Source: Paucihalobacter ruber
GTDB lineage: Bacteria; Bacteroidota; Bacteroidia; Flavobacteriales; Flavobacteriaceae
Direction: 5' to 3'
Assembly (NCBI RefSeq): GCF_006494535.1
Contig: NZ_VHIQ01000003.1
Span: 434,001-498,000 of the forward strand
DNA length: 64,000 nt
The notes below the pieces were generated by a model. That model saw only the letters and a program-made list of their open reading frames with translations. It ran no database searches and had not been told where the DNA came from. The position numbers and the translations under genes are program-made. Shown one piece after another: positions 17,880 through 28,372 of the stretch; positions within the stretch are counted from its first letter, which is position 1, and the number at the start of each line of letters is the position of its first letter.

Positions 17880-18095
17880 TTAATATCTGTAAGTAATTCT
17901 TGCTTTTGTCAAATCGTAAGGACTCATTTCAAGTTTTACCTTGTCGCCCGGAAGCAACTTGATATAGTGCATACGCATTTTACCTGAAATGTGAGCAGTT
18001 ACAACGTGACCGTTTTCTAATTCAACTCTGAACATTGCGTTAGACAATGCTTCTATAATAGTGCCATCTTGTTCTATTGCTGCTTGTTTTGCCAT
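17880..18095 (-). CDS. infA: Translation initiation factor IF-1
   Basis: A 71-residue OB-fold protein that occupies the ribosomal A site during initiation and assists IF-2 and IF-3. The family core is present: [40 protein letters not shown] and the end [11 protein letters not shown]. Encoded four bases after the secY stop and before rpmJ; neither adk nor map lies between secY and infA as they do in many other phyla. Confidence 0.97.
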   Translation of the reverse strand: MAKQAAIEQDGTIIEALSNAMFRVELENGHVVTAHISGKMRMHYIKLLPGDKVKLEMSPYDLTKARITYRY

Positions 18096-18099
18096 AATA

Positions 18100-19452
18100 C
18101 TAAGCTATTGCTTTTCTATTTTTACCGCTTTTCATCAAGCCATCATAATGCTTATTCAATAAATACGCATTTATTTGCTGCATTGTATCAATGGCAACAC
18201 CAACCATAATTAGTAAAGATGTACCACCAAAAAACAATGCCCATCCCGCCTGCACATCTACGATTTTCACGATAATCGCAGGAAATACTGCAATAATCGC
18301 CAAAAATATAGAGCCAGGTAAGGTTATTTGAGACATAATTTTATCTAAATACTCAGCAGTTTCAGTTCCCGGACGAATACCAGGGATAAATCCACCACTT
18401 CGTTTTAAATCGTCTGCCATTTTGTTAGTTGGTACTGTAATCGCAGTGTAGAAGTATGTAAACACAATAATTAACAATCCAAATACAATGTTGTAGGTTA
18501 AACCAAACATGTCAGAGAATTGTGTTTGCAACCAAGCACCAACGCCGGTATCTTTCAACATATCCGTACCACCAATTAAACTAGGCACAAACATTATAGC
18601 CTGAGCAAAAATAATTGGCATTACACCGGATGCGTTTAATTTTAATGGCAAAAACTGTCTGCTACCGAAAACATTTTTTTCAAAACCACCACCGGCAGTT
18701 CTTCTTGCATACTGTACGGCAACTTTTCTAACTGCCATTACCAACATAATTGAAGCCAATATAATTACGAACCAAATAACCAATTCTATTAAAATCATCA
18801 TTAGTCCGCCACCACCTGTACCACTCAACCTTGAAAGGGCATTTTGAATAAATGATTGCGGTAAAGTTGCAATGATGCCTACCATAATTAATAATGAGAT
18901 CCCATTACCAATACCTTTATCAGTGATTTTTTCACCAAGCCACATCGCAAAAATACAGCCTGTAACAAGGATAACTACCGAAGAAAAGTAAAAAACACCA
19001 CCTTGACCAAGCAAAAAGGCATCAGGCGGAACACCTAGCGTAGTTAAACTTGCCAAATAACCCGGAGCTTGCACCAAACAGATGGCAATAGTTAGCCATC
19101 TGGTAATTTGATTGATTTTTCTACGACCGCTTTCACCTTCCTTTTGAAGCTTTTGTAAATAAGGAATGGCTATACCCATTAACTGCACTACAATCGAGGC
19201 AGATATATAAGGCATAATACCAAGAGCAAACACAGAAGCGTTTGCAAAAGCACCACCGGTAAAAGCAACAAGAAGTCCTAAAATACCTCCTTCAGTACCT
19301 TCGGCTAAACCGCCTAATTTACTTGCATCAATTCCTGGCAATACAACTTGAGCACCAAAACGATATACAAGCAAAAGACCTAATGTTAAAATAATTCGAT
19401 CTTTTAACTCTGTTATTTTCCAAACGTTTTTAAGTGTTTCTATTATCTTCAT
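18100..19452 (-). CDS. secY: Protein translocase subunit SecY
   Basis: A 450-residue, ten-membrane-helix channel protein that carries unfolded proteins across, or into, the inner membrane with SecE and SecG. Typical blocks include the plug/helix-2 region [17 protein letters not shown] and the cytosolic loops with [16 protein letters not shown]. The frame begins with TTG at 19458, but the ATG at 19452 ([11 protein letters not shown]) is the better start. It serves export of all signal-peptide proteins in this window, including the T9SS cargo. Confidence 0.97.
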   Translation of the reverse strand: MKIIETLKNVWKITELKDRIILTLGLLLVYRFGAQVVLPGIDASKLGGLAEGTEGGILGLLVAFTGGAFANASVFALGIMPYISASIVVQLMGIAIPYLQKLQKEGESGRRKINQITRWLTIAICLVQAPGYLASLTTLGVPPDAFLLGQGGVFYFSSVVILVTGCIFAMWLGEKITDKGIGNGISLLIMVGIIATLPQSFIQNALSRLSGTGGGGLMMILIELVIWFVIILASIMLVMAVRKVAVQYARRTAGGGFEKNVFGSRQFLPLKLNASGVMPIIFAQAIMFVPSLIGGTDMLKDTGVGAWLQTQFSDMFGLTYNIVFGLLIIVFTYFYTAITVPTNKMADDLKRSGGFIPGIRPGTETAEYLDKIMSQITLPGSIFLAIIAVFPAIIVKIVDVQAGWALFFGGTSLLIMVGVAIDTMQQINAYLLNKHYDGLMKSGKNRKAIA

Positions 19453-19463
19453 TGCCAAAAGAA

Positions 19464-19916
19464 TTATAAAGTTACTGCTTCACCACCAGCTGCTTCTACT
19501 GCTGCTTTTGCTGTTGCGGTAAATTTATGTGCTGTTACATTAAGTTTTGATTTTAGTTCGCCACGACCTAAGATTTTTACAAGATCATTCTTAGTGCAAA
19601 GACCAAGCTGGATAAATGTTTCAACTGTTACAGCATCTTTTATTTTTTTCTCGTCAACCAATTGTTGTAGCGTATCAAGATTAATACCTTGGTATTCTAT
19701 ACGATTGATATTATTAAAACCAAATTTTGGCACACGTCTTTGCAAAGGCATTTGTCCACCTTCAAATCCTAATTTCTTAGAATATCCTGAGCGTGACTTA
19801 GCACCTTTATGACCGCGTGTTGCAGTTCCGCCTTTGCCGGAACCTTGACCGCGACCAACGCGTTTCCCTTGATTTTTTACTGAACCTTCTGCAGGTTTTA
19901 AATTACTTAAATCCAT
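19464..19916 (-). CDS. rplO: 50S ribosomal protein L15
   Basis: A 150-residue large-subunit protein with a long Gly/Arg/Lys-rich extension into 23S rRNA (RVGRGQGSGKGGTATRGHKG) followed by the globular half ending AAGGEAVTL. The N-terminal MDLSNLKPAEGSVK is standard. It lies between rpmD and secY; both gaps are about a dozen bases. Confidence 0.97.
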   Translation of the reverse strand: MDLSNLKPAEGSVKNQGKRVGRGQGSGKGGTATRGHKGAKSRSGYSKKLGFEGGQMPLQRRVPKFGFNNINRIEYQGINLDTLQQLVDEKKIKDAVTVETFIQLGLCTKNDLVKILGRGELKSKLNVTAHKFTATAKAAVEAAGGEAVTL

Positions 19917-19928
19917 TCTTATTAAGTA

Positions 19929-20111
19929 TTATTTTGTTTCCTCTATAGAAACTAAATGTTCAACTTTTTTTACCATACCTATAATGCTAGGTGTAGCCTC
20001 GTGCTCAACAACCTGACCAATTTTTTTAAGACCTAAAGCAATTAGCGTGTCTTTTTGTCTTTTAGGGCGGTTAATAGCACTTTTTACTTTTTTAACTTTA
20101 ATTGTAGCCAT
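19929..20111 (-). CDS. rpmD: 50S ribosomal protein L30
   Basis: A 60-residue small large-subunit protein of the ferredoxin-like L30 family. The core KVKSAINRPKRQKDTLIALG is followed by KKIGQVVEHEATPSIIGMV, which matches the bacterial short form. Gene position between rpsE and rplO is conserved. Confidence 0.96.
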   Translation of the reverse strand: MATIKVKKVKSAINRPKRQKDTLIALGLKKIGQVVEHEATPSIIGMVKKVEHLVSIEETK

Positions 20112-20122
20112 GATCCTTGATA

Positions 20123-20647
20123 TTAACCGTTATAAACTTTTTCTAAAGAAATACCTCTATCGCGAGCAATAGTTCTGGCATCTCTTAATTGTAACAATGC
20201 ATCAAATGTTGCCTTTACTACGTTGTGAGGATTTGATGAACCTTGAGATTTAGATAATACATCATGCACACCAACTGCTTCGAGTACCGTTCTCACGGCA
20301 CCACCGGCAATTACACCGGTACCAGGTGCGGCAGGAATAATATTTACTCTAGCACCGCCGAATTTACCTTTTTGTTCGTGAGGCAGTGTACCTTTCACTA
20401 AAGGAATTCTAACTAAGTTTTTCTTAGCATCTTCGATTGCTTTGGCGATAGCTGTAGAAACATCTTTTGATTTCCCTAGACCATGGCCTACGATTCCTGC
20501 TTCGTCTCCTACCACAACTATGGCAGAAAAACCGAAAGCTCTACCACCCTTAGTTACTTTGGTTACGCGTTGCACACCAACCAATCTGTCTTTTAGTTCT
20601 AAACCACCCGGCTTTACAAGCTCTGCGTTTTTATATTTTTGATACAT
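20123..20647 (-). CDS. rpsE: 30S ribosomal protein S5
   Basis: A 174-residue protein at the mRNA entry side, important for decoding accuracy. The double-stranded-RNA-binding-like N-domain holds [20 protein letters not shown]; the C-domain shows [20 protein letters not shown] and [19 protein letters not shown]. The loop around residues 20-30, where spectinomycin-resistance changes occur in other species, looks ordinary. Confidence 0.97.
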   Translation of the reverse strand: MYQKYKNAELVKPGGLELKDRLVGVQRVTKVTKGGRAFGFSAIVVVGDEAGIVGHGLGKSKDVSTAIAKAIEDAKKNLVRIPLVKGTLPHEQKGKFGGARVNIIPAAPGTGVIAGGAVRTVLEAVGVHDVLSKSQGSSNPHNVVKATFDALLQLRDARTIARDRGISLEKVYNG

Positions 20648-20653
20648 AATAGT

Positions 20654-21010
20654 TTAAAATTTAAGTCCGGCTTCTCTTGCGCCATCTGCTAATGATTTAA
20701 CTCTTCCGTGATAAAGGTAGCCTCCACGATCAAATGAAATCGATTCAAGACCTGCTTTCACAGCTTTCTCTCCTAAAGATTTTCCCACTAAAGCAGCAAT
20801 ATCAGATTTGTTGCCTTTTGCCTTCGCAAAATCTTTATCTCTAGATGAAGCCGCAACAATAGTTTTACCGTTTTGATCATCTATAATTTGAGCATAAATT
20901 TCTTTATTGCTTCTAAAAACAGATAATCTTGGTCTGCTGGTTGAACCAGATACCACTTTTCTAATTCTGTTTTTAATTCTTATTCGTCTTTCGTACTTTG
21001 TCAATGCCAT
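20654..21010 (-). CDS. rplR: 50S ribosomal protein L18
   Basis: A 118-residue 5S rRNA-binding protein. Recognised by [35 protein letters not shown] and the ending [19 protein letters not shown]. With L5 (22314-22865) it forms the 5S rRNP. Normal length and position between rplF and rpsE. Confidence 0.97.
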   Translation of the reverse strand: MALTKYERRIRIKNRIRKVVSGSTSRPRLSVFRSNKEIYAQIIDDQNGKTIVAASSRDKDFAKAKGNKSDIAALVGKSLGEKAVKAGLESISFDRGGYLYHGRVKSLADGAREAGLKF

Positions 21011-21020
21011 AACTAAACTA

Positions 21021-21563
21021 TTAAGCTGATTTACCTGCTTTTCTTCTAATTAACTCACCAACAAACTTAACACCTTTACCTTTGTAAGGTTCTGGTCTTC
21101 TAAATCCACGTATCTTAGCAGCTACTTGGCCAACTAATTGTTTGTCGTGAGAGGTTAATTTTATAATTGGATTTTTACCTTTTTCTGAAATTGTTTCCAC
21201 TTTCACTTCAGGTGCAACATCTAAGATGATATTGTGAGAAAATCCTAATGCTAAATCTAATTTATTACCCTGGTTTGAAGCTCTATAACCAACTCCAACC
21301 AATTCTAACTGCTTTGTCCATCCATTAGATACGCCTTCAATCATGTTATTGATTAAAGCTCTGTATAAACCGTGTTTAGACTTGTGATCTTTACTTTCGG
21401 TTGGGCGTTCTAAGGTAATCGTATTATCTTCTATTGAAATACTTACGTTTTCAAATTCTTGGGTTAATTCTCCCAGTTTACCTTTAACAGTAACTAGGTT
21501 CTCCTTTACTTCTACTGTTACTCCTTGTGGAATTGTTATTGGGTTTTTTCCTATTCTAGACAT
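21021..21563 (-). CDS. rplF: 50S ribosomal protein L6
   Basis: A 180-residue, two-domain protein near the GTPase-associated centre. Start [20 protein letters not shown] and the C-domain blocks [20 protein letters not shown] and [18 protein letters not shown] identify it. It follows rpsH by 12 bases. Confidence 0.97.
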   Translation of the reverse strand: MSRIGKNPITIPQGVTVEVKENLVTVKGKLGELTQEFENVSISIEDNTITLERPTESKDHKSKHGLYRALINNMIEGVSNGWTKQLELVGVGYRASNQGNKLDLALGFSHNIILDVAPEVKVETISEKGKNPIIKLTSHDKQLVGQVAAKIRGFRRPEPYKGKGVKFVGELIRRKAGKSA

Positions 21564-21575
21564 TTCTTTCCGTTT

Positions 21576-21974
21576 TTAGTATACGTAACACAATAATTCA
21601 CCACCAACATTGTCACGATGTGCTTGTTTAGCCGTCATCACGCCATGAGAGGTAGATACTATAGCAATACCCAAGCCATTTAATATTCTTGGCATTTCGT
21701 TGGCACCGGCGTACTTACGCAAACCCGGTGTACTAATTCTTTGAATTTTTTTGATAACCGGTTCTTTGGTCTCTTTAGAATACTTAAGAGCAATCTTAAT
21801 GGTTCCTTGAACACTAGAGTCATCAAATTTGTAACTTAAAATATATCCTTGATCGAATAATATTTTAGTTATTTCTTTTTTCAAATTAGAGGCTGGAATT
21901 TCAACCACTCTGTGGCCGGCATTCACTGCGTTTCTAATTCTTGTTAAATAATCCGCGATTGGATCTGTTGTCAT
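21576..21974 (-). CDS. rpsH: 30S ribosomal protein S8
   Basis: A 132-residue 16S rRNA-binding protein of the central domain. Landmarks are DPIADYLTRIRNAVNAGH near the start and LGIAIVSTSHGVMTAKQAHR with GGELLCYVY at the end. In E. coli S8 represses the spc operon by binding its mRNA; here a 67-base spacer with an imperfect hairpin lies directly upstream of this gene. Confidence 0.97.
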   Translation of the reverse strand: MTTDPIADYLTRIRNAVNAGHRVVEIPASNLKKEITKILFDQGYILSYKFDDSSVQGTIKIALKYSKETKEPVIKKIQRISTPGLRKYAGANEMPRILNGLGIAIVSTSHGVMTAKQAHRDNVGGELLCYVY

Positions 21975-21988
21975 AATTATAAATTTAC

Positions 21989-22029
21989 GGTTTTGGTTTT
22001 CGAATCAGTTTTTTATCGAACCTTAAACC
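21989..22029 (-). repeat. Imperfect hairpin before rpsH
   Basis: GGTT..GGTTTTCGA (21989-22003) pairs with TCGAACC..AACC (22016-22029) around a 12-base loop. It occupies most of the rpsN-rpsH spacer. Confidence 0.45.
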
Positions 22030-22041
22030 AGTTAATATTCT

Positions 22042-22311
22042 TTACCAGCTAGCCTTTTTAACTCCGGGAATTAATCCTTTGTTAGCCATTTCACGCAACA
22101 TTACGCGCGAAATACCAAACTGTCTAACATAGCCTTTTGGTCTGCCGGTAAGTTTGCAACGGTTGTGCATTCTTACGGGAGAAGCATTTTTTGGTAGTTT
22201 TTGTAACGCTTCATAATCACCAGCTTCTTTTAAAGCTTTGCGCTTTTCGGCGTATTTAGCTACAGTTTTTGCTCTTTTAACCTCACGGGCTTTCATTGAT
22301 TCTTTAGCCAT
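22042..22311 (-). CDS. rpsN: 30S ribosomal protein S14, long zinc-free form
   Basis: An 89-residue protein of the 30S head. It has the central [20 protein letters not shown] and ends [10 protein letters not shown]. It is the long form with a single cysteine, so the CxxC..CxxC zinc site of the short form is absent. It starts two bases before the rplE reading frame ends in the transcript order, giving tight coupling. Confidence 0.97.
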   Translation of the reverse strand: MAKESMKAREVKRAKTVAKYAEKRKALKEAGDYEALQKLPKNASPVRMHNRCKLTGRPKGYVRQFGISRVMLREMANKGLIPGVKKASW

Positions 22312-22313
22312 AA

Positions 22314-22865
22314 TTAATTCTTTTTAAAAGGTAGTCCTAGTTCTGCTAATAGCGATTTCGCTTCTTTGTCTGTTTCTGCAGATGTCACAAAAGTGATATC
22401 CATTCCTGATATTTTGTTGATTTTATCAATATCGATTTCAGGGAAAATGATTTGTTCAGTGATACCTAAGTTATAATTACCTCTACCATCAAATCCGGTA
22501 GCTTTGATACCACCAAAATCTCTTACTCGAGGTAATGCAGAAGTTACCAATCTATCTAAAAATTCGTACATGCGCTCACCTCTAAGTGTCACTTTAGCAC
22601 CAATTGGCATACCCTTACGTAACTTAAAGGACGCAACGTCTTTTTTGGAAATGGTAGCAACCGCTTTTTGTCCGGTAATTTTAGTCAGCTCATCTACTGC
22701 GTAATCTACTAGCTTTTTATCAGCTACTGCAGCACCAACACCTTTAGAGACTACAATTTTTTGTAGTTTAGGTACTTGCATAACATTTTTATAACCAAAT
22801 TCTTCTTTAAGAGAGGCTATAACTCTGTCTTTATATTCTTGTTTTAATCTTGGTACGTAACTCAT
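22314..22865 (-). CDS. rplE: 50S ribosomal protein L5
   Basis: A 183-residue protein that binds 5S rRNA and contacts P-site tRNA and S13. Conserved blocks are [40 protein letters not shown] and [20 protein letters not shown]. Gene order rplX-rplE-rpsN is standard. Confidence 0.98.
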   Translation of the reverse strand: MSYVPRLKQEYKDRVIASLKEEFGYKNVMQVPKLQKIVVSKGVGAAVADKKLVDYAVDELTKITGQKAVATISKKDVASFKLRKGMPIGAKVTLRGERMYEFLDRLVTSALPRVRDFGGIKATGFDGRGNYNLGITEQIIFPEIDIDKINKISGMDITFVTSAETDKEAKSLLAELGLPFKKN

Positions 22866-22869
22866 AACT

Positions 22870-23181
22870 CTAAATTACTTCGTTTGATTTTTTAGCGAAT
22901 CTTACTTTTTTATCGCCTTCCATTTTAAAACCAACTCTGGTTGTTTCACCTTTCTTTGTTAACAAAGACAAGTTAGAAACGTGAATTGGTGCTTCTTTTT
23001 CAACAATACCACCTTGTGGGTTTTGCGCACTTGGCTTGGTGTGTTTTTTTATAACATTAACACCTTCTACGATGGCTTTGTTTTTATCTAATAACACTTT
23101 AAGTACTTTACCTTCAGACCCTTTGTGATCTCCGGCAATTACCTTTACGGTGTCTCCTGTTTTAATTTTAAACTTTGTCAT
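22870..23181 (-). CDS. rplX: 50S ribosomal protein L24
   Basis: A 103-residue assembly-initiator protein for the 50S. The KOW motif is near the N-terminus ([20 protein letters not shown]), followed by [20 protein letters not shown]. It follows rplN by 12 bases. Confidence 0.97.
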   Translation of the reverse strand: MTKFKIKTGDTVKVIAGDHKGSEGKVLKVLLDKNKAIVEGVNVIKKHTKPSAQNPQGGIVEKEAPIHVSNLSLLTKKGETTRVGFKMEGDKKVRFAKKSNEVI

Positions 23182-23193
23182 TTTGTTTAAATC

Positions 23194-23562
23194 TTAAAGC
23201 ACTTCTGGTGCTAATGATACAATTTTCATGAATTGTTTGTCACGTAATTCTCTTGCTACGGGACCAAAAACACGTGTTCCTCTCATCTCTCCCTGTGCAT
23301 TTAATAATACACAAGCATTATCATCAAATCTGATGTAAGAACCATCTGGTCTTCTAACTTCTTTTACGGTGCGCACAACTACTGCTGTTGATACTGAACC
23401 TTTTTTAACGTTTCCATTAGGAGTAGCCTCTTTAATCGAAACTACAATTTTATCACCTACAGACGCATAACGTCTTTTAGTGCCGCCCAATACTCTAATA
23501 GTTAAAACTTCTTTAGCACCGGTATTATCGGCCACCTTTAATCTTGATTCTTGCTGTACCAT
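23194..23562 (-). CDS. rplN: 50S ribosomal protein L14
   Basis: A 122-residue protein at the subunit interface. Start [20 protein letters not shown] and the block [20 protein letters not shown] are diagnostic. It is the docking site of the silencing factor RsfS, encoded at 4575-4946. Confidence 0.98.
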   Translation of the reverse strand: MVQQESRLKVADNTGAKEVLTIRVLGGTKRRYASVGDKIVVSIKEATPNGNVKKGSVSTAVVVRTVKEVRRPDGSYIRFDDNACVLLNAQGEMRGTRVFGPVARELRDKQFMKIVSLAPEVL

Positions 23563-23564
23563 AA

Positions 23565-23825
23565 TTACTTAGCTCTTTCAATTATTTCTACTAATCTCCA
23601 ACATTTGTTTTTACTTAAAGGTCTTGTTTCCATGATCTTTACTGTATCGCCAATATTGCAGTCATTGGTTTCATCGTGCGCAACGTATTTTTTCGTTTTT
23701 AAAACGAATTTACCATACATGGGGTGCTTTACTTTTTTAACTTCAGAAACCACAATAGATTTCTGCATTTTGTTACTAGTAACAACACCAATACGTTCTT
23801 TTCTTAAATTTCTATTTACTTCCAT
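23565..23825 (-). CDS. rpsQ: 30S ribosomal protein S17
   Basis: An 86-residue OB-fold 16S rRNA-binding protein. It shows [20 protein letters not shown], then [20 protein letters not shown] and [17 protein letters not shown]. Two bases separate it from rplN. Confidence 0.97.
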   Translation of the reverse strand: MEVNRNLRKERIGVVTSNKMQKSIVVSEVKKVKHPMYGKFVLKTKKYVAHDETNDCNIGDTVKIMETRPLSKNKCWRLVEIIERAK

Positions 23826-23839
23826 ATTTCAGCAGAATA

Positions 23840-24034
23840 CTATTGTTGAAATTCTCTATTTGTTATTTCTGTTGCCAATCTCGCTACAGTTCTTCTTAAA
23901 GAACGCAGTTGAATTGGATTTTCTAACGGCGAAATACCGTGAGCTAATTTTAAATCGGCGTAGCCTTTTTTGCTTTCTACAAGTTTTTCTTGTAGTTCAG
24001 CTAACGAAAGCTGTTTAATTTCTGATTGCTTCAT
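23840..24034 (-). CDS. rpmC: 50S ribosomal protein L29
   Basis: A 64-residue, two-helix protein near the exit tunnel where trigger factor and SRP dock. It is recognised by LSLAELQEKLVESKKGYADL and ENPIQLRSLRRTVARLATEI. Located between rplP and rpsQ as usual. Confidence 0.96.
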   Translation of the reverse strand: MKQSEIKQLSLAELQEKLVESKKGYADLKLAHGISPLENPIQLRSLRRTVARLATEITNREFQQ

Positions 24035-24046
24035 AATTCCTAAATA

Positions 24047-24466
24047 TTAAGCTTCGTAATCTCTAGCGATGATAAACTTTGTTTTAACCGGTAGCTTTTG
24101 TGCAGCAAGTCTTAGTGCTTCTTTAGCTACATCTAAAGGCACACCTGCAACTTCAAACAACATTCTACCTGGTTTAACAATGGCCACCCAATATTCTACC
24201 GCACCTTTACCTTTACCCATACGTACTTCTAATGGTTTTTTGGTAATTGGCTTGTCTGGGAATATTTTTATCCAAAGCTGACCTTCTCTTTTCATATATC
24301 TTGTTGCAGCAATACGAGCAGCTTCAATCTGACGCGCTGTAACAAAACTTTCGTCTAGTGACTTTATACCGAACATACCGTTTGAAAGTAAATGACCTCT
24401 GTTGGCATTACCTTTCATTTTTCCTTTTTGGACTTTACGAAACTTCGTTCTTTTTGGTTGTAACAT
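24047..24466 (-). CDS. rplP: 50S ribosomal protein L16
   Basis: A 139-residue protein beside the A-site tRNA. Start [20 protein letters not shown] and the block [20 protein letters not shown] identify it; the conserved arginine in the RMGKGKG segment is where ribosomal oxygenases act in some bacteria. Normal length. Confidence 0.98.
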   Translation of the reverse strand: MLQPKRTKFRKVQKGKMKGNANRGHLLSNGMFGIKSLDESFVTARQIEAARIAATRYMKREGQLWIKIFPDKPITKKPLEVRMGKGKGAVEYWVAIVKPGRMLFEVAGVPLDVAKEALRLAAQKLPVKTKFIIARDYEA

Positions 24467-24484
24467 TGTCTTAAAACTTTAAAA

Positions 24485-25201
24485 TTACTTTCTACGACGT
24501 GGTTTTGAATTGCTGGCACTTGCAGCTTTTCCACCTTGTTTTTTAGATAAACCTACTAACGGAGAAAGTTCTCTTTTACCATATACTTCGCCTTTCATGA
24601 TCCATACTTTAATACCAAGTCTACCATAAGTGGTATGTGCTTCTACTAAAGCATAATCTATATCGGCTCTAAAAGTTGATAGAGGAATTCTTCCTTCTTT
24701 GAAGTGCTCTGAACGCGCCATTTCAGCACCGTTCAATCGACCACTAATCTGGATTTTAATTCCTTCAGCATTCATTCTCATTGTAGCTGCGATTGCCATT
24801 TTAATAGCACGCTTATATGAAATTCTACTTTCAATCTGGCGCGCCACGCTTGATGCTACAAGAAATGCGTCAAGTTCAGGTCTTTTAATTTCAAAAACAT
24901 TTAACTGAACTTCTTTGTTTGTAATTTTTTTAAGCTCTTCTTTTAACTTGTCTACCTCTTGTCCGCCTTTTCCAATAATAATACCGGGTCTTGCAGTAGT
25001 GATAGTAACGGTTACAAGTTTAAGAGTACGCTCTATAATTACTCTCGAAACACTAGCTTTAGATAAACGTGCGTGAACGTATTTTCTAATCTTATCGTCT
25101 TCAGCGAGTTTATCGCCATAGTCGTTTCCACCGTACCAGTTAGATTCCCATCCTCTGATAATACCTAAACGATTTCCGATTGGATTTGTCTTTTGTCCCA
25201 T
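24485..25201 (-). CDS. rpsC: 30S ribosomal protein S3
   Basis: A 238-residue protein at the mRNA entry channel, with a KH domain ([20 protein letters not shown]) and the C-domain ([40 protein letters not shown]). It begins [20 protein letters not shown]. Position between rplV and rplP is conserved. Confidence 0.98.
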   Translation of the reverse strand: MGQKTNPIGNRLGIIRGWESNWYGGNDYGDKLAEDDKIRKYVHARLSKASVSRVIIERTLKLVTVTITTARPGIIIGKGGQEVDKLKEELKKITNKEVQLNVFEIKRPELDAFLVASSVARQIESRISYKRAIKMAIAATMRMNAEGIKIQISGRLNGAEMARSEHFKEGRIPLSTFRADIDYALVEAHTTYGRLGIKVWIMKGEVYGKRELSPLVGLSKKQGGKAASASNSKPRRRK

Positions 25202-25210
25202 ACTATTCTC

Positions 25211-25618
25211 CTAGCTTTGTGTTTTATTTAATGCGTCTAATACAACAGTTACGTGATTAGATCTCTTTCTAATTCTGTGTGCTCTACCTTGTGGGGCAGG
25301 ACGAAGGCGTTTTAACATAGTTCCGCCATCAACTCTTATCTCTTTTACAAATAAATCTGCACCTTCTACATCTGCATCTTCATTTTTAGCTTGCCAATTG
25401 GCAATGGCCGATAGTAAAAGTTTTTCTAATCTGCGTGAAGCTTCCTTTTGGCTGAATTTACAAATCTGAAGCGCCTTATCAACTTTCTGACCTCTTACCA
25501 AATCTGCAACCAAACGCATCTTTCTTGGTGACGTCGGACAGTCATTAAGCTTTGCCACAGCAATGTTTTTCTTTTCAGCTTTGATAGCTTCTGCCATTTC
25601 CTTTTTACGAGTTCCCAT
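25211..25618 (-). CDS. rplV: 50S ribosomal protein L22
   Basis: A 135-residue protein whose beta-hairpin lines the exit tunnel. The core is seen in [40 protein letters not shown] and the hairpin [20 protein letters not shown]. The first 15 or so residues ([17 protein letters not shown]) are a charged extension found in other Bacteroidota. Confidence 0.97.
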   Translation of the reverse strand: MGTRKKEMAEAIKAEKKNIAVAKLNDCPTSPRKMRLVADLVRGQKVDKALQICKFSQKEASRRLEKLLLSAIANWQAKNEDADVEGADLFVKEIRVDGGTMLKRLRPAPQGRAHRIRKRSNHVTVVLDALNKTQS

Positions 25619-25626
25619 AGCGCTAT

Positions 25627-25905
25627 TTATTTTTTACCTTTGTTTTTAGCACCGGCATGACCTCTAAACGAGCGCGTTGGTGAAAATTCTCCTAACTTAT
25701 GACCTACCATGTTTTCAGTTATATAAACAGGTACAAACTGACGTCCGTTATGAACAGCTATGGTTTGACCAACGAAATCCGGAGATATCATAGAGGCTCT
25801 TGACCATGTTTTGATAACAGTTTTCTTGTTTGAAGTTACATTTTCAGCAACTTTCTTCTCTAACTTATAATGGATAAAGGGTCCTTTTTTTAATGAACGT
25901 GCCAT
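25627..25905 (-). CDS. rpsS: 30S ribosomal protein S19
   Basis: A 92-residue protein of the 30S head that contacts the A-site finger. It begins [19 protein letters not shown] and shows [20 protein letters not shown] and [20 protein letters not shown]. It follows rplB by 10 bases. Confidence 0.98.
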   Translation of the reverse strand: MARSLKKGPFIHYKLEKKVAENVTSNKKTVIKTWSRASMISPDFVGQTIAVHNGRQFVPVYITENMVGHKLGEFSPTRSFRGHAGAKNKGKK

Positions 25906-25915
25906 ATTACTTCAA

Positions 25916-26743
25916 TTATTTCTTTCTACGTTCTACAATTAACTTACCACTAGCCTTGGTCTTAGTACGAGTTCTATAACCTTTAGCCGGAATACCTTTT
26001 CTAGATCTTGGATGACCACCTGAAGCACGACCTTCACCACCACCCATTGGGTGATCTACAGGGTTCATTACTACCGGTCTTGTTCTAGGTCTTCTACCTA
26101 ACCATCTTGATCTACCCGCTTTACCGGATACGATTAACTGATGATCTGAATTAGATACCGCACCAATTGTTGCCATACATGTTGCCAAAATCATTCTGGT
26201 TTCACCTGAAGGCATTTTTACTGTAGCGTATTTTCCGTCTCTTGCCATCAACTGCACGAAAGTGCCTGCGCTACGCGCAATGTTGGCGCCTTGACCAGGA
26301 TGCAATTCTATACAAGATATAATTGTTCCCAAAGGAATTTGACTCAAAGGCATGGAATTACCTATTTCAGGTGCTACGCCAGAGGTTCCTGATGAAATAG
26401 TTTGACCTACTTGTAAACCATTTTGAGCAATAACATATCTCTTTTCTCCATCCTGATATTCTACCAAAGCAATAAATGCAGATCTATTAGGATCATACTC
26501 AATTGTTTTTACTTCAGCAGCCATATCATATTTATTTCTTTTGAAATCGATGATACGATACTTCTTTTTATGACCACCACCTATGTGACGCATGGTCATT
26601 TTTCCCTGACTGTTTCTACCACCAGATCTTTTTTTCGGAGCGATTAGACTCTTCTCCGGCTTATCAGTAGTTATGGCGTCAAACCCATTGACTACTCTAA
26701 AACGCTGAGCTGATGTGATTGGTTTTAATTTTCTTACTGACAT
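25916..26743 (-). CDS. rplB: 50S ribosomal protein L2
   Basis: A 275-residue protein needed for subunit joining and peptidyl transfer. Landmarks are [40 protein letters not shown] and the C-terminal [20 protein letters not shown], which includes the conserved His near the peptidyl-transferase centre. Length and position between rplW and rpsS are normal. Confidence 0.98.
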   Translation of the reverse strand: MSVRKLKPITSAQRFRVVNGFDAITTDKPEKSLIAPKKRSGGRNSQGKMTMRHIGGGHKKKYRIIDFKRNKYDMAAEVKTIEYDPNRSAFIALVEYQDGEKRYVIAQNGLQVGQTISSGTSGVAPEIGNSMPLSQIPLGTIISCIELHPGQGANIARSAGTFVQLMARDGKYATVKMPSGETRMILATCMATIGAVSNSDHQLIVSGKAGRSRWLGRRPRTRPVVMNPVDHPMGGGEGRASGGHPRSRKGIPAKGYRTRTKTKASGKLIVERRKK

Positions 26744-26753
26744 AATTGTCTAA

Positions 26754-27044
26754 TTACATATTAGCGTATAAGTCTATTGTCTCACCTTCCGCCAACTGAA
26801 CAATTGCCTTTTTAACAGCATTTGTTTTACCGTGCTGAAGACCCGTTTTTGTAAAACGTGTTCTTCTTTCGGGACGGACATTAATAGTACGAACCTTTTC
26901 AACAGAAACACCGTAAGCAGCTTCCACCGCTTGTTTGATTTCTATCTTGTTCGCCTTTGTATTTACTTCAAAGCTGTAGCAATTATTTGCTTCACTGCTT
27001 GCAGTGGCTTTTTCAGTAATAATAGGTTTTATTAAGATGCTCAT
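26754..27044 (-). CDS. rplW: 50S ribosomal protein L23
   Basis: A 96-residue protein at the tunnel exit, the docking site of trigger factor and SRP. It shows ILIKPIITEKATASSEANNC and IEIKQAVEAAYGVSVEKVRT, then TRFTKTGLQHGKTNAVKKAI. It lies between rplD and rplB. Confidence 0.97.
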   Translation of the reverse strand: MSILIKPIITEKATASSEANNCYSFEVNTKANKIEIKQAVEAAYGVSVEKVRTINVRPERRTRFTKTGLQHGKTNAVKKAIVQLAEGETIDLYANM

Positions 27045-27051
27045 CGTACTT

Positions 27052-27681
27052 CTATTTACTTAAATTCGATTCAATTCCTTCTAAAGCGCTCTCAACCAAG
27101 ACAAGTTTATTTGCGTTAAGTATCTTATAAGTACTTAATTCAGAACTTGTTACAACCTCAGAGCCCTTTAAATTGCGTGACGACAAATATACATTATTAT
27201 TTAAGCCGCCCAACACAAACAAAGATTTTTTATTGTCAATTTCTAAAGCCTTTAAAATACTAGTAAAATTCTTAGTCTTTGGGCTATCAAAATTGAAGTC
27301 TTCTAACACAACTATTGAGTTGTCGTTAGCCTTCATACTTAAGGCAGATTTACGAGCTAGTCTCTTAAGATTCTTATTAAGTTTGAAGCTGTAATTTCTT
27401 GGGCGTGGTCCAAACATTCTACCACCACCTTTAAAAACACCAGACTTAATGCTACCGGCACGAGCTGTACCAGTACCCTTTTGTTTTTTAATTTTTCTTG
27501 TGCTACCGGCAATCTCATTTCTCTCTTTCGATTTGTGAGTACCTTGACGTTGATTAGCCAAATACTGCTTTACATCTAAATAGACAGCGTGATTATTAGG
27601 CTCTATAGCGAACACGTCGTTAGAAAGCTCTGCTTTTCTACCGGTGTCTTTTCCGTTGATATCTAAAACTGCTACTTTCAT
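27052..27681 (-). CDS. rplD: 50S ribosomal protein L4
   Basis: A 209-residue protein with a long loop into the exit tunnel ([20 protein letters not shown], then [20 protein letters not shown]). Its start shares one base with the rplC stop (TAATG), so it is translationally coupled. In E. coli L4 controls the S10 operon by attenuation and translation block in the leader; here a structured spacer with a terminator-like hairpin lies just upstream of rplC, a possible counterpart. Confidence 0.97.
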   Translation of the reverse strand: MKVAVLDINGKDTGRKAELSNDVFAIEPNNHAVYLDVKQYLANQRQGTHKSKERNEIAGSTRKIKKQKGTGTARAGSIKSGVFKGGGRMFGPRPRNYSFKLNKNLKRLARKSALSMKANDNSIVVLEDFNFDSPKTKNFTSILKALEIDNKKSLFVLGGLNNNVYLSSRNLKGSEVVTSSELSTYKILNANKLVLVESALEGIESNLSK

Positions 27682-28298
27682 TACTTCTCAATCATTACAT
27701 AAGAGTTTTTGTGACCTGGAATGCAACCTTTAACTACGATAAGATTTTTTTCAGGTACCACTTTATACACTCTTAAATTTTCAACTTTTACGTTTTCTCC
27801 ACCCATTCTGCCGGCCATTTTTATACCTTTAAAAACTCGTGCAGGATACGATGCCGCACCAATAGAACCCGGTGCTCTTAATCTGTTGTGCTGACCGTGG
27901 GTAGCCTGACCAACACCACCAAAACCGTGACGTTTAACAACACCCTGAAAACCTTTACCTTTTGAGGTACCGGTAATATCAACAAATTCTCCTTCAATAA
28001 AATGCTCTACCGTAATGGCATCGCCTAATTTGTACGCTTGTTTAAATCCTTGAAATTCGGCAACTTTGGCTTTTACAGAAGTACCAGCTTTCTTGGCATG
28101 ACCAAGTTCTGCTTTATTTGTACTTTTTTCTGCCTTGTCATCGAAACCAAGTTGAAGCGCGTCATACCCGTCAACCTCTTTGGTTCTGACTTGGGTAACG
28201 ATACATGGTCCAGCCTGAATAACGGTACATGGAATGTTTTTTCCATTCTCGTCATAGATGCTGGTCATACCGATTTTTTTTCCAATTAACCCAGACAT
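27681..28298 (-). CDS. rplC: 50S ribosomal protein L3
   Basis: A 205-residue early-assembly protein with a loop near the peptidyl-transferase centre. It starts [20 protein letters not shown] and holds [20 protein letters not shown] and [20 protein letters not shown]. It is the first gene after the unusual 256-base spacer that separates it from rpsJ, whereas in most bacteria the two genes are only a few bases apart. Confidence 0.98.
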   Translation of the reverse strand: MSGLIGKKIGMTSIYDENGKNIPCTVIQAGPCIVTQVRTKEVDGYDALQLGFDDKAEKSTNKAELGHAKKAGTSVKAKVAEFQGFKQAYKLGDAITVEHFIEGEFVDITGTSKGKGFQGVVKRHGFGGVGQATHGQHNRLRAPGSIGAASYPARVFKGIKMAGRMGGENVKVENLRVYKVVPEKNLIVVKGCIPGHKNSYVMIEK

Positions 28299-28318
28299 AT
28301 TTTGTTTGTTTTTGTTAT

Positions 28319-28336
28319 GACAACTCGCGAATTGTC
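28319..28336. repeat. 18-bp palindrome with TCGCGA core, copy 1
   Basis: GACAACTCGCGAATTGTC is symmetrical except for one pair. It shares the core TCGCGA and the CAA/TTG shoulders with the palindrome at 28373-28390, so the two look like copies of one element. Confidence 0.65.
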
Positions 28337-28353
28337 TTTTCGTTTTTGTTTTT

Positions 28354-28368
28354 ACAAGCTTAGCTTGT
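28354..28368. repeat. 15-bp inverted repeat
   Basis: ACAAGCT-T-AGCTTGT, a perfect 7+1+7 repeat lying between the two TCGCGA palindromes and sharing their CAAG/CTTG shoulders. Confidence 0.6.
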
Positions 28369-28372
28369 TCTG

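Noticed and set aside
23551-24018. 155-codon plus-strand open frame across rpsQ and rpmC
   Set aside because: It lies antisense to two certain ribosomal genes, is rich in Phe/Leu as antisense frames of Lys/Glu-rich genes are, and has no promoter.
28073-28255. Second minus-strand frame in rplC
   Set aside because: Out-of-frame overlap within L3; the L3 frame is certain.
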